A DNA stretch of 64,000 bases, taken from NCBI RefSeq assembly GCF_900106805.1, contig NZ_FNNP01000001.1:186001-250000 (forward strand). The letters run 5' to 3'. Source of the DNA: Ruegeria halocynthiae. Its GTDB lineage: Bacteria; Pseudomonadota; Alphaproteobacteria; Rhodobacterales; Rhodobacteraceae. Position 1 is the first letter of the stretch. Each line of letters starts with the position of its first letter. The notes beneath the pieces were generated by a model, which was not told the DNA's origin, did no database searches, and saw only the letters and a program-made list of their open reading frames with translations. Positions 37,435 through 45,629 of the stretch are shown here, piece after piece. Made by a program: the position numbers and the translations under genes.

Positions 37435-39030
37435 ATGAACGCATTTAACAGATTGCTTACCGGTGCCGCGCTGGGATTGGCGCTGGCCGTGACCTCGACT
37501 TCGGCGATGGCCGAGACACCACCAAACATGCTGGTGATCGCAAATCGTATCGATGACATCACGACGTTGGATCCTGCTGAAAGTTTTGAATTTGCCGGAT
37601 CGGATGTCAGCCGTAATGTTTACCAAAAACTCGTCAACTTTGACCCGCTTGATCTGGACGCAGGGTATCAGCCAGATGTTGCAGAAAGTTGGGATGTGTC
37701 AGAAGACGGCAAGTCGATTACCTTTAAGATCAGGGAAGGGCTGACCTTTCATTCCGGCAATCCGGTGACCGCCGAAGATGTTCAATTTTCGCTGCGCCGC
37801 GCGATCATCCTGAACAAAACTCCAGCTTTCATCCTGACCCAATTTGGGTTCACGCCAGAGAACGTTGAACAGACAATCGTGGCAGATGGCGATACGCTGA
37901 CGATCACGACGGACAAGCCCTATGCAACATCGTTCGTTTTGAACTGTCTGACTGCAACCATCGGTGGCATCGTCGACAAGAAGGCGGTGATGGAGCACGA
38001 CAAGGACGGCGATCTGGGCAACGAATGGCTCAAGACCAACACCGCTGGATCCGGTGCCTATAGCTTGGTGAGCTGGAAACCCAATGAAAGCGTGACACTG
38101 AAGTCGAACCCCGATTTCCATTTGGGTGCCCCGGCGATGGAGCGTGTCGTTGTCCGCCACGTTCAAGAAAGCGCCAGCCAGCGTCTTCTACTAGAGCGTG
38201 GTGATATCGACGTTGCCCGCAACCTGAACCCCGAAGACGTTGCAGGGGTGTCATCTGTCGCGGGTGTCAAGATCGCGGATGAGCTTAAGGGGCGGCTGAT
38301 GTATGTCTCGCTGAATCAAAAGCATCCCGAGCTTAGCAAACCGCAGGTTCGCCAAGCGTTCAAATACCTGATTGACTATGAAGGGATGCGCGACAGTTTC
38401 CTGAAAGGTCAGTACACGATTCATCAGAATTTCCTGCCGCAAACATATCTTGGCGCATCCGATGAAAACCCGTTCAGCTTCAACGTGGAAAAAGCCAAGG
38501 CACTGCTGGATGAGGCCGGTGTAAGTGGTCTGGAGATCGAAGTTGGTGTGCGTGAAGCTCAGGAACGGATTGAAATCGCCCAGTCGATGCAAAATGCGCT
38601 TGGTCAGGTCGGGATTAAGATGAACATCACGGTCGGAACCGCCAAGCAGATTCTGGCGCGATATCGTGCACGGGAACTGGATGTGTATCTGGGCGCGTGG
38701 GGACCGGATTATCCTGACCCACAGACCAACGCTGGAACTTTCGCATACAACCCGGACAATTCGGATGCGGCCAATGCAACCGGTCTGCTGGCGTGGCGTA
38801 ACTCTTGGGATACCGGTGGGTTGACCGAGAAAACGGATGCAGCTGTGGTCGAGAATGACACTGTGAAACGTGCAGACATGTACAAGACGATCCAGGCTGA
38901 ATTTCGTGAAACTTCACCATTTGTCGTGATGTTCCAGCAGATCGAGCAATCGGCGCTGCGTGAAAACGTAACTGATTTCTCGACCGGTCAGGCCATTACG
39001 TCGGCTTCGTATTGGCAGGTGACAAAGTAA
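37435..39030 (+). CDS. Peptide ABC transporter substrate-binding protein (SBP family 5)
   Basis: 531 residues with a signal peptide (cleavage after SAMA, about residue 25). Family 5 core: TLDPAESFEFAGSDVSRNVYQKLVNFDP near the N-terminus, DVAESWDVSEDGKSITFKIREGLTFHSGNPVTAEDVQFSLRR (shown here only as the known family layout; the residues are at about 80-125) and the C-terminal SYWQVTK. DppA/OppA-like, binds peptides or related ligands in the periplasm. ATG 37435 has AGAGAGGA upstream; the extension from 37387 lacks a signal sequence. The permease ATG follows the stop directly. Confidence 0.93.
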   Translation: MNAFNRLLTGAALGLALAVTSTSAMAETPPNMLVIANRIDDITTLDPAESFEFAGSDVSRNVYQKLVNFDPLDLDAGYQPDVAESWDVSEDGKSITFKIREGLTFHSGNPVTAEDVQFSLRRAIILNKTPAFILTQFGFTPENVEQTIVADGDTLTITTDKPYATSFVLNCLTATIGGIVDKKAVMEHDKDGDLGNEWLKTNTAGSGAYSLVSWKPNESVTLKSNPDFHLGAPAMERVVVRHVQESASQRLLLERGDIDVARNLNPEDVAGVSSVAGVKIADELKGRLMYVSLNQKHPELSKPQVRQAFKYLIDYEGMRDSFLKGQYTIHQNFLPQTYLGASDENPFSFNVEKAKALLDEAGVSGLEIEVGVREAQERIEIAQSMQNALGQVGIKMNITVGTAKQILARYRARELDVYLGAWGPDYPDPQTNAGTFAYNPDNSDAANATGLLAWRNSWDTGGLTEKTDAAVVENDTVKRADMYKTIQAEFRETSPFVVMFQQIEQSALRENVTDFSTGQAITSASYWQVTK

Positions 39031-40089
39031 ATGGCACTGGCCGAAAGACCAACTGAGGGGCGCCGTGCGGCGCCTCTTGTCCATTGGGTCAAGAGCATCC
39101 TTAAAACTCTTGGCACCATTGCAATTACAATGCTGGGTCTGCTGCTCGTGACTTTCATCATCGGTCGCGTCATGCCGATTGATCCGGTGTTGGCCATCGT
39201 AGGTGAGCGTGCCTCGCAATCGACCTATGACGCGGTTTACCAACAGCTTGGCCTCGATAAACCAATGCTGGTTCAGTTTGGATATTATCTTTGGGATGTC
39301 TTGCACGGTGATTTTGGCAATTCGCTGCTGAATGCCCGGCCAGTGTCCGAAGACATAGCGCGCGTCTTCCCCGCCACATTGGAACTGGCAACCCTGGGTG
39401 TAATGATTGGCATCTTTCTGGGTGTTCCATTGGGGGTGATCGCTGCCGTGAAGCGGGGGACATGGGTGGATCAGATCGCCCGTGTGGTCGCGCTTGTTGG
39501 CTACTCAATGCCGATCTTCTGGCTGGGGCTCATGGGGCTGCTTGTCTTCTACGGAATTCTTGGCTGGGTCGGAGGGCCAGGCAGACTTGATATCTTCTAT
39601 GATGACATTGTGCCCACGCGTACAGGTTTGATCCTAGTGGATAGTGCCATCGCCCGAGACTGGGACGTCTTCCGCAATGCGTTGTCGCACATCGTACTTC
39701 CAGCTGCCTTGTTGGGGTATTACTCGCTGGCTTACATCAGCCGAATGACGCGGTCGTTCATGCTGGAACAGTTGTCAGCGGAATATGTCATTACCGCCCG
39801 CGTCAAAGGCTTGTCGGAGCGACAGGTCATCTGGCGCCACGCATTCAAGAACATCCGAGTGCAGCTCATTACGGTCATCGCACTGAGCTACGCCAATTTG
39901 CTGGAAGGGTCGGTTCTGACCGAGATCATCTTTAGCTGGCCTGGGATCGGAAGCTACATCACGACCGCTCTGCTGAGTGCAGACATGAACGCCGTTCTCG
40001 GTGGAACAGTGGTGGTTGGGCTGATCTTTATCTGCCTGAATATATTCTCTGATCTCCTTTACCGTTTCTTTGATCCGAGGTCGAAATGA
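39031..40089 (+). CDS. Peptide ABC transporter permease (DppB-like)
   Basis: 352 residues with six TM helices. N-terminal FIIGRVMPIDPVLAIVGERAS and GDFGNSLLNARPVSEDI, then the EAA loop SAEYVITARVKGLSERQVIWRHAFKN near 248-273. This is the DppB/OppB type inner-membrane subunit that pairs with the next gene. ATG abuts the binding-protein stop. A strong hairpin (39056-39077) lies within its first 16 codons. Confidence 0.93.
   Translation: MALAERPTEGRRAAPLVHWVKSILKTLGTIAITMLGLLLVTFIIGRVMPIDPVLAIVGERASQSTYDAVYQQLGLDKPMLVQFGYYLWDVLHGDFGNSLLNARPVSEDIARVFPATLELATLGVMIGIFLGVPLGVIAAVKRGTWVDQIARVVALVGYSMPIFWLGLMGLLVFYGILGWVGGPGRLDIFYDDIVPTRTGLILVDSAIARDWDVFRNALSHIVLPAALLGYYSLAYISRMTRSFMLEQLSAEYVITARVKGLSERQVIWRHAFKNIRVQLITVIALSYANLLEGSVLTEIIFSWPGIGSYITTALLSADMNAVLGGTVVVGLIFICLNIFSDLLYRFFDPRSK
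39056..39077 (+). other. Stable hairpin at the start of the permease gene
   Basis: AGGGGCGCC pairs with GGCGCCTCT (nine pairs, one G-U) around a GTGC loop, 26 nt after the binding-protein stop codon. No T run. Likely to stabilise the upstream mRNA or reduce permease expression relative to the binding protein. Confidence 0.5.
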
Positions 40090-40997
40090 GCGACATGACT
40101 TTGCGTCAGTGGCTGCTGACCGACGAACCCACATCCCGCCGACACGCAAGATTGTCCAGCTTGTACAAAGGCTGGCTGACCCTGCGATCAAACTCGATGG
40201 CAATGGTTGGGTTGGCGATCCTTGTTGGCCTTGTATTGACCGCGGTTTTTGCGTCTATCATCGCGCCACATGATCCCTTTGTGCAGGATCTGTCCAGCCG
40301 ACTGCTCCCTATCGGAGCTGAAGGACACTTGCTGGGAACCGATAGTTTGGGGCGGGATATTCTGTCACGCCTGATCTACGGAGCGCGGATAACGCTATAC
40401 ATCGTCGCGTTAGTGGCGCTTATCGCGCCAGTCGCAGGACTTCTGGTGGGAACCGTCGCGGGATACGCGGGGGGATGGGCTGATGTGATCCTCATGCGAA
40501 TCACAGATATTTTCCTCGCTTTCCCACGGCTTGTTCTGGCGCTGGCGTTTGTCGCCGCACTCGGGGCGGGAATTGAAAACGCAGTGCTTGCAATCTCGCT
40601 TACTGCGTGGCCACCCTATGCCCGTATGGCGCGGGCAGAAACGCTTACGATCCGGTCAACCGACTATATCAACGCGATCCGTCTGCAGGGTGCTGGCCCG
40701 CTGCGGATTATCACCCGGCATATCTGGCCGCTTTGTGTCTCATCGCTGATTGTACGGGTTACATTAGACATGGCCGGGATCATTCTGGCCGCAGCCGGCC
40801 TGGGTTTCTTGGGCCTGGGGGCACAACCGCCAAGCCCGGAATGGGGCGCGATGATTTCAGAAGGCCGCAGGTTCATCCTTGATCACTGGTGGGTTGCAAC
40901 GGTGCCGGGGCTTGCAATTTTCACGGTCTCACTGGCCTTCAACCTGTTGGGTGACGGGCTGAGGGATGCGCTTGACCCGAAGGATGGTGGGCAATGA
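40086..40997 (+). CDS. Peptide ABC transporter permease (DppC-like)
   Basis: 303 residues, six TM segments. GTDSLGRDILSRLIYGARITL near 90-110 is the DppC/OppC signature, and the EAA loop TIRSTDYINAIRLQGAGPLRIITRHIWP lies near 185-212. It overlaps the DppB-like gene (ATGA) and the first ATPase gene. Forms the heterodimeric channel. Confidence 0.93.
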   Translation: MSDMTLRQWLLTDEPTSRRHARLSSLYKGWLTLRSNSMAMVGLAILVGLVLTAVFASIIAPHDPFVQDLSSRLLPIGAEGHLLGTDSLGRDILSRLIYGARITLYIVALVALIAPVAGLLVGTVAGYAGGWADVILMRITDIFLAFPRLVLALAFVAALGAGIENAVLAISLTAWPPYARMARAETLTIRSTDYINAIRLQGAGPLRIITRHIWPLCVSSLIVRVTLDMAGIILAAAGLGFLGLGAQPPSPEWGAMISEGRRFILDHWWVATVPGLAIFTVSLAFNLLGDGLRDALDPKDGGQ

Positions 40998-41842
40998 ACT
41001 TACTCGACATAGAAGATCTGTGGGTTCGCTTCCCAACCCGTCAGGGAGTGTTTGATGCGGTGCGCGGTGTCTCGTTCTCGTTGGGGCGCGAACGTCTGGG
41101 AATCGTCGGCGAAAGTGGGTCTGGTAAATCGATGACGGGTCGGGCCATTCTGCGTCTGATCCGAAAGCCGGGCATTGTTGAGGCCAACCACATCAATCTC
41201 GAAGGTCGTGACCTGCTGAAACTTAGCGAGCGCGAGATGCGCGAGGTTCGTGGCAAGCAGATCTCTATGGTGATGCAGGATCCTAAGTTTTCACTGAACC
41301 CAGTGGTCACGGTCGGAGAACAACTGATTGAGGCATATCTTCAGCACAACTCTGGTTCCAAGGCGCGTGCCCGAAAAATGGCGATCGAGATGCTGGAAAA
41401 TGTCTCGATACGCGATTCCGAACGGGTGATGCGGACTTATCCGCATGAAGTGTCAGGGGGTATGGGGCAGCGGATCATGATTGCGATGATGCTGATCCCG
41501 AACCCCAAGATTCTGATTGCGGATGAACCGACCTCGGCGCTTGATGTCAGCGTCCAACGGCAGGTACTGAACATAATGGATGGATTGGTCAAAGAACGAG
41601 GGATGGGGCTGATATTCATCAGCCATGATCTAAATCTTGTGTCCGAATTCTGCGATCGTGTCCTCATCATGTATGCGGGCCGGATTGTCGAAGTCTGCGA
41701 AGCCGATAAGCTGCATCAGGCCCAGCACCCGTATACTCAAGGTTTGCTAAACTCCCTTCCGCGTCTTGATGAAAAGTGCAATCACCTGAGTGTTCTAACC
41801 CGCGATCCTTCCTGGTCCGAAGCGCCGAGCGTGAGGGGCTGA
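40994..41842 (+). CDS. Peptide ABC transporter ATPase (DppD-like)
   Basis: 282 residues. Walker [14 protein letters not shown] near 39-51, signature [32 protein letters not shown] (signature plus Walker B) near 154-185. The C-terminus ends near [10 protein letters not shown] without the full oligopeptide 4-Cys tail usual in Dpp/OppD proteins, so it is slightly short. Works with the next ATPase. ATGA overlap upstream; the next gene starts one base after its stop. Confidence 0.92.
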   Translation: MNLLDIEDLWVRFPTRQGVFDAVRGVSFSLGRERLGIVGESGSGKSMTGRAILRLIRKPGIVEANHINLEGRDLLKLSEREMREVRGKQISMVMQDPKFSLNPVVTVGEQLIEAYLQHNSGSKARARKMAIEMLENVSIRDSERVMRTYPHEVSGGMGQRIMIAMMLIPNPKILIADEPTSALDVSVQRQVLNIMDGLVKERGMGLIFISHDLNLVSEFCDRVLIMYAGRIVEVCEADKLHQAQHPYTQGLLNSLPRLDEKCNHLSVLTRDPSWSEAPSVRG

Positions 41843-41843
41843 A

Positions 41844-42596
41844 ATGATCGCACTGGACATCAAGGGCTTGAACGTATGGTTCGGATACGCACATGACCGC
41901 GTCGATGCGGTTAAAGGCGCTTGCCTCGAAGTTAAGCAGGGTGAGAGTTTCGGTCTAGTCGGAGAGAGCGGGTCCGGCAAATCGACGATCCTGCGTGCCA
42001 TAACCGGCCTCGCGCCGCATTGGTCTGGATCTGTCCGCATAGAGGGTGAGGCACTTTCCGGCGCTAAGCGGGACCGCAGGTTCTTCCGAACGGTACAGAT
42101 GGTGTTTCAGGACCCCTATGCATCGCTCCACCCGCGACATACGGTCGATCAGGTGCTGAGCGAGACATTACACCTGCACGGGCTGGACAATATCGACAAG
42201 CGCGTCACCGAGTTGCTGGCCGACGTCGGACTTGGGCAAAGATTTAGATTCCGCTATCCCCATCAGCTTTCTGGTGGCCAGCGCCAGCGTGTGGCAATTG
42301 CAAGAGCTTTGGCGGGTGAGCCGGACATTTTGCTATTGGACGAACCGACATCCGCGTTGGATGTCAGCGTCCAGGCAGAGGTGCTCAATCTGTTGACCGA
42401 TTTGCGTGCTCGACGTGGGCTGACTTATCTGATGGTGTCACATGATCTACCCGTCATCGCGCATATGTGTGATCAACTGGCGGTCATGAGAAATGGCGAG
42501 ATTGTGGAGGTTATGTCCTCTGATACTCTTCGCACCGGAACTCCCAGACATGAGTACTCGCAAGAGCTGCTTCGGGCGTCTGTTGCACTGCAATGA
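41844..42596 (+). CDS. Peptide ABC transporter ATPase (DppF-like)
   Basis: 250 residues. Walker [18 protein letters not shown] near 40-56; FQDPYASLHPRHTV near 91-104 is typical of DppF/OppF; signature [32 protein letters not shown] near 143-174; switch His in VSHDLPVIAHMC. The C-terminal oligopeptide-family extension is missing, making it shorter than E. coli DppF (334). Last gene of the LysR-controlled operon. Confidence 0.92.
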   Translation: MIALDIKGLNVWFGYAHDRVDAVKGACLEVKQGESFGLVGESGSGKSTILRAITGLAPHWSGSVRIEGEALSGAKRDRRFFRTVQMVFQDPYASLHPRHTVDQVLSETLHLHGLDNIDKRVTELLADVGLGQRFRFRYPHQLSGGQRQRVAIARALAGEPDILLLDEPTSALDVSVQAEVLNLLTDLRARRGLTYLMVSHDLPVIAHMCDQLAVMRNGEIVEVMSSDTLRTGTPRHEYSQELLRASVALQ

Positions 42597-42844
42597 AGAA
42601 GACGCGCAAAACAGAATCGCGAACAAGTCCGGTTGCCGAGCAAGGATCAGAGATGTGTAGCAACCTCGGCCCGCAGTTTGTCTAAGCCGGCAGGTGCATT
42701 TTTGGCTGTGATTTCAAGAGAGGCGTAGATCGACGGCCTATCCAATTGATCTGATGCAGCATGTATCGACTAGCATGGCTATAGATTGGCGACCGAAAGT
42801 GACCAAGATGGAGATTCGCATCGTGAGAAAGCCAGCATTGCCGC
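42597..42844. other. Gap upstream of the signalling island
   Basis: 248 bp between the peptide ABC operon and the S41-like gene. Base composition becomes more AT-rich than in the flanking core genes. No terminator, operator palindrome or small gene was recognised; a promoter for the downstream cluster is expected but no clear -35/-10 pair can be defended. Confidence 0.4.
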
Positions 42845-44032
42845 ATGTCACTCGATCATGATTTAGAACTCATACTAGGCGTTGTAGAACGTACCGATCC
42901 GAGTTTTAGGTCCGTTGAGCGTGAACGCATTGAGCGCCGCACAAAGGATCTTCAAACAAATCTGGCTGAATGCAGGCGAGAGGAGTTTCTGCTTTCTGCG
43001 ATGTCCCTCTTCGCATTAGCCGGAAATGGCCATACGCGTCTGATACCAAATGATGCAATCTCGGTTTTACCATTCAGGTTTGTGTCCGTCGGGGAAGCGA
43101 TTTTCTTAACAAAAACGCTCGGTGAATTTGCAGAATTTGCACCCGGCAGGTTGCACAGGGTGAACGGGACCCCCGTGGAAGGGTTTCTGCAGACGGCAGA
43201 TTGCTACCTGGCTGGAACGCGCCAAAGGAAGCGAGTAATCGGGCCAATCATGTTGGCATGGCCAGCCGCGTTGGTGAGGTTGGGGGTTGCCGCGGAAAAT
43301 GGCGAAATCAGCTATCAGATAGTAGACGCAAAGGGGCAAATCAGGACGGTGCGCGCAAACTGCAATCGTACAGTTCCGGCGTGTTCACTGTATCCAAATA
43401 GCGAGCACGGTCGAATTGACCCGTCCTTGAGTTTCAGAGACTACGTGGAAATTCAAGAATGGTCCGATATCGGGCGATCCATCATACTACCGAGTTTTTT
43501 TGACAAGGAAGGAAGTGCGCTTCGCGACGCTATTGCAAGCGCCGAAAATCGCGTTCGCCTTTGTCCAACTCTCCCTTTGTTGATTGATGTGCGCGGCAAT
43601 ACCGGAGGTGATTTTCTGTCTGTCATGCCGCTGGTCGAAGCAATCACCGAATGCGGTCAGGAGAGCGGCTGTGTGGTGCTGGTGGATAAGTTTACGTTCT
43701 CTGCCGCGATCGTTTTTGTCGCGATCCTGAAGCACCGACTGGGCGACAAATTGAAACTGGTTGGTGAGGATATGGGTGACGGGCTGAGATTTTTCGCTGA
43801 AGGCGGTCTGATCGATCTACCTGCCTGTGGTGCGGTCATGCGCTACTCAACCGCGCTGCATGATTGGGAGACGGGAACAATTGACCAAACCACCCCGCCA
43901 GAAATTGCTGAACATATCGTACCTGTAAAAGACCTGAAAATAGATCATCACTGGGTAGAATCTCCGTTTGATGAGATATCACGGGAGGGGGTGCATCGCA
44001 GATTTCTGAAAGAACTCGGTTTTAGTCTATAA
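42845..44032 (+). CDS. S41-like (C-terminal processing/tricorn-type) protease homologue
   Basis: 395 residues, no signal peptide. LAGNGHTRLIP at 58-68 matches the DGHTxL element of S41 proteases; DVRGNTGGD at 248-256 is the family hallmark; KFTFSAA with Ser286 aligns with the catalytic Ser segment (usually TASASE). The usual PDZ domain is not obvious. The catalytic Lys (about four residues on) is replaced in spacing by AAIVF, so activity is uncertain. Cytoplasmic location and its position before a cyclase-FHA and a kinase-STAND gene suggest a signalling or effector role; this is inference. Codon use is less GC-rich than in the flanks. Confidence 0.7.
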   Translation: MSLDHDLELILGVVERTDPSFRSVERERIERRTKDLQTNLAECRREEFLLSAMSLFALAGNGHTRLIPNDAISVLPFRFVSVGEAIFLTKTLGEFAEFAPGRLHRVNGTPVEGFLQTADCYLAGTRQRKRVIGPIMLAWPAALVRLGVAAENGEISYQIVDAKGQIRTVRANCNRTVPACSLYPNSEHGRIDPSLSFRDYVEIQEWSDIGRSIILPSFFDKEGSALRDAIASAENRVRLCPTLPLLIDVRGNTGGDFLSVMPLVEAITECGQESGCVVLVDKFTFSAAIVFVAILKHRLGDKLKLVGEDMGDGLRFFAEGGLIDLPACGAVMRYSTALHDWETGTIDQTTPPEIAEHIVPVKDLKIDHHWVESPFDEISREGVHRRFLKELGFSL

Positions 44033-44146
44033 TGACTAATGGATTGCCGCGCCGACTTTCGACAGTTGACAGCGCCATTCTACTTTGTTTGCAGTTTATG
44101 GAGTTTCCCGAACTGTCGTTACCAACAACCAGATTGCGAAGCCACC

Positions 44147-45037
44147 GTGGAAACCAAACTTGTCACAACCATAATTGCCGACATATCGGATAGCACTCCG
44201 TTCTACGAAGCTATGGGGGACGATCAGGCGCAAGAGTTGATCCAGCTTGAACTTGGCCGATTGCGCGATGTTTTGCTTGGGTATGGTGGTGTGCCTGTTG
44301 GTCAGAAAGGTGATGACGTTTTATGCTATTTCTATGATCCGGAAGCTGCCATTCAGTCGGTTCTTGAGATGATCCAGAAGCCACCGGGCACATTGCTGTC
44401 AGTTCACGCTGGCGTGCATCAGGGTCCTGTGGTGGTTGGCGACAACGGCATTTTTGGCGAGACAGTCAATTTGACCGCCCGTCTCGCAGCTGCTGCTAAC
44501 CCGGGCGAGGCCTGTGTCAGCGATAGTGTTGCCAAAGATCTGAGCACTGAGACAAAGATGTTGCTTACCACGATCGGCTCGCTTCGTCTGAAAGGAGTAA
44601 GCGAACCCGTCAAAGCCTATTCGGTTGTAGCGTCGAATGGCGGATTGAATACCGTGATGCACGTCCCGACACAGACGGCCGGCAGCTACTCTGAGGGCCA
44701 TCATAGCGAGAACTTTGCGCTCATACTGTATTACGATGATCGTATGTGGCGGTGCCGCGAAGGCGGTGAACTCAAGATCGGTAGATCTGGTCAGTGTGAT
44801 GTGATCTTGCCGCAGCCGTGGGTTTCTCGGCTTCACGCTGTTCTTAGTATGAAAGCAGGGAAACTGATGCTCGCCGATCGCAGTTCATCAGGGACGTATG
44901 TACAGGTTGAGAATGCACGCGAAGTCCAGCTTAAACGTGAAAGTGTAATGCTGGCCGATAGCGGATTGATTTCGCCGGCACTTCCGATTCTGCATACCGA
45001 TGCCCGTCCGTTAGAGTTCGAAGTCGTTCGACGCTAG
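44147..45037 (+). CDS. Class III nucleotidyl cyclase fused to a C-terminal FHA domain
   Basis: 296 residues from GTG 44147; an ATG at 44039 would add 36 non-conserved residues, and neither start has a strong ribosome site. Cyclase domain (about 1-170): metal Asp D12 (IIADISDST), K54 and D56 (VGQKGDDVLCYF), then GDNGIFGETVNLTARLAAAANPGE with the catalytic Asn and Arg. A Glu precedes TVN where Asp or Pro is common, so cAMP versus cGMP is open. FHA domain (about 205-280): LKIGRSGQCDVILPQPWVSRLHA and SSSGTYV, intact for phospho-Thr binding. Soluble. The kinase encoded two genes on is the obvious source of phospho-Thr. Confidence 0.85.
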   Translation: METKLVTTIIADISDSTPFYEAMGDDQAQELIQLELGRLRDVLLGYGGVPVGQKGDDVLCYFYDPEAAIQSVLEMIQKPPGTLLSVHAGVHQGPVVVGDNGIFGETVNLTARLAAAANPGEACVSDSVAKDLSTETKMLLTTIGSLRLKGVSEPVKAYSVVASNGGLNTVMHVPTQTAGSYSEGHHSENFALILYYDDRMWRCREGGELKIGRSGQCDVILPQPWVSRLHAVLSMKAGKLMLADRSSSGTYVQVENAREVQLKRESVMLADSGLISPALPILHTDARPLEFEVVRR

Positions 45038-45149
45038 CGTGCTGAAATTCCCGTAATCTGGGTTCTGTGGCCAAAGTCTCAGAACGAATTTTGTTATTGT
45101 GCTAGAATTGGCACAAATACCGGGTTTCAACCCAGATTAGGAGGGAATG

Positions 45150-45614
45150 ATGTCATTGAATTCTTCGGGAAACCAAATGTATCAGGGTGTTATTATCCTT
45201 GGGGCGGTCACGATGATGTTCAGTGCCGATACGATGGCACAATCAACAATGCCAAACGCCTGCCCGGTCGATGGGTGTGAAGTGCGTATCGTCTCAATCG
45301 CCAAAGATGGTGACGAACTCACCCTCATGTTCGAAGCGAATTTTACACCGGATGTATCAAAGAACCATTTCCATTCCTGGTGGGGGGACACCTATTCAGT
45401 TGAGCAGGTTGGCAGAAATGCTCAGAGTGAATTCAATGTCGTTCAGGGCAGATGGCATCGCCATGATGATTTTCCAAGTTATGTGACTAAGGAGGCGGCC
45501 TCGACGGCGGCGCGTGACGGAGGCACGACAATGTGCGTTACTGCTGCCGATAGGGACCACAATATTCTGGATGCGACCAAGTATCATTGCGTTGACGTGC
45601 AGGAGCACCTCTAA
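45150..45614 (+). CDS. Small secreted four-Cys protein, unknown family
   Basis: 154 residues. Start at the second of two ATGs because TAGGAGGG lies 5 nt upstream of it. Signal peptide with h-region GVIILGAVTMMF and cleavage near TMA-QS (about residue 30). The mature part has four Cys (C38, C43, C129, C147), which could make two disulfides, and a His/Trp-rich middle (KNHFHSWWGDTY, RWHRHDDFPSY). I recognise no domain. It lies 15 nt upstream of the kinase-STAND-WD40 gene, so probably in the same transcript; it may be an exported ligand or regulator of that protein's periplasmic part (inference). Confidence 0.75.
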   Translation: MSLNSSGNQMYQGVIILGAVTMMFSADTMAQSTMPNACPVDGCEVRIVSIAKDGDELTLMFEANFTPDVSKNHFHSWWGDTYSVEQVGRNAQSEFNVVQGRWHRHDDFPSYVTKEAASTAARDGGTTMCVTAADRDHNILDATKYHCVDVQEHL

Positions 45615-45629
45615 AGCGAACAATGCATC

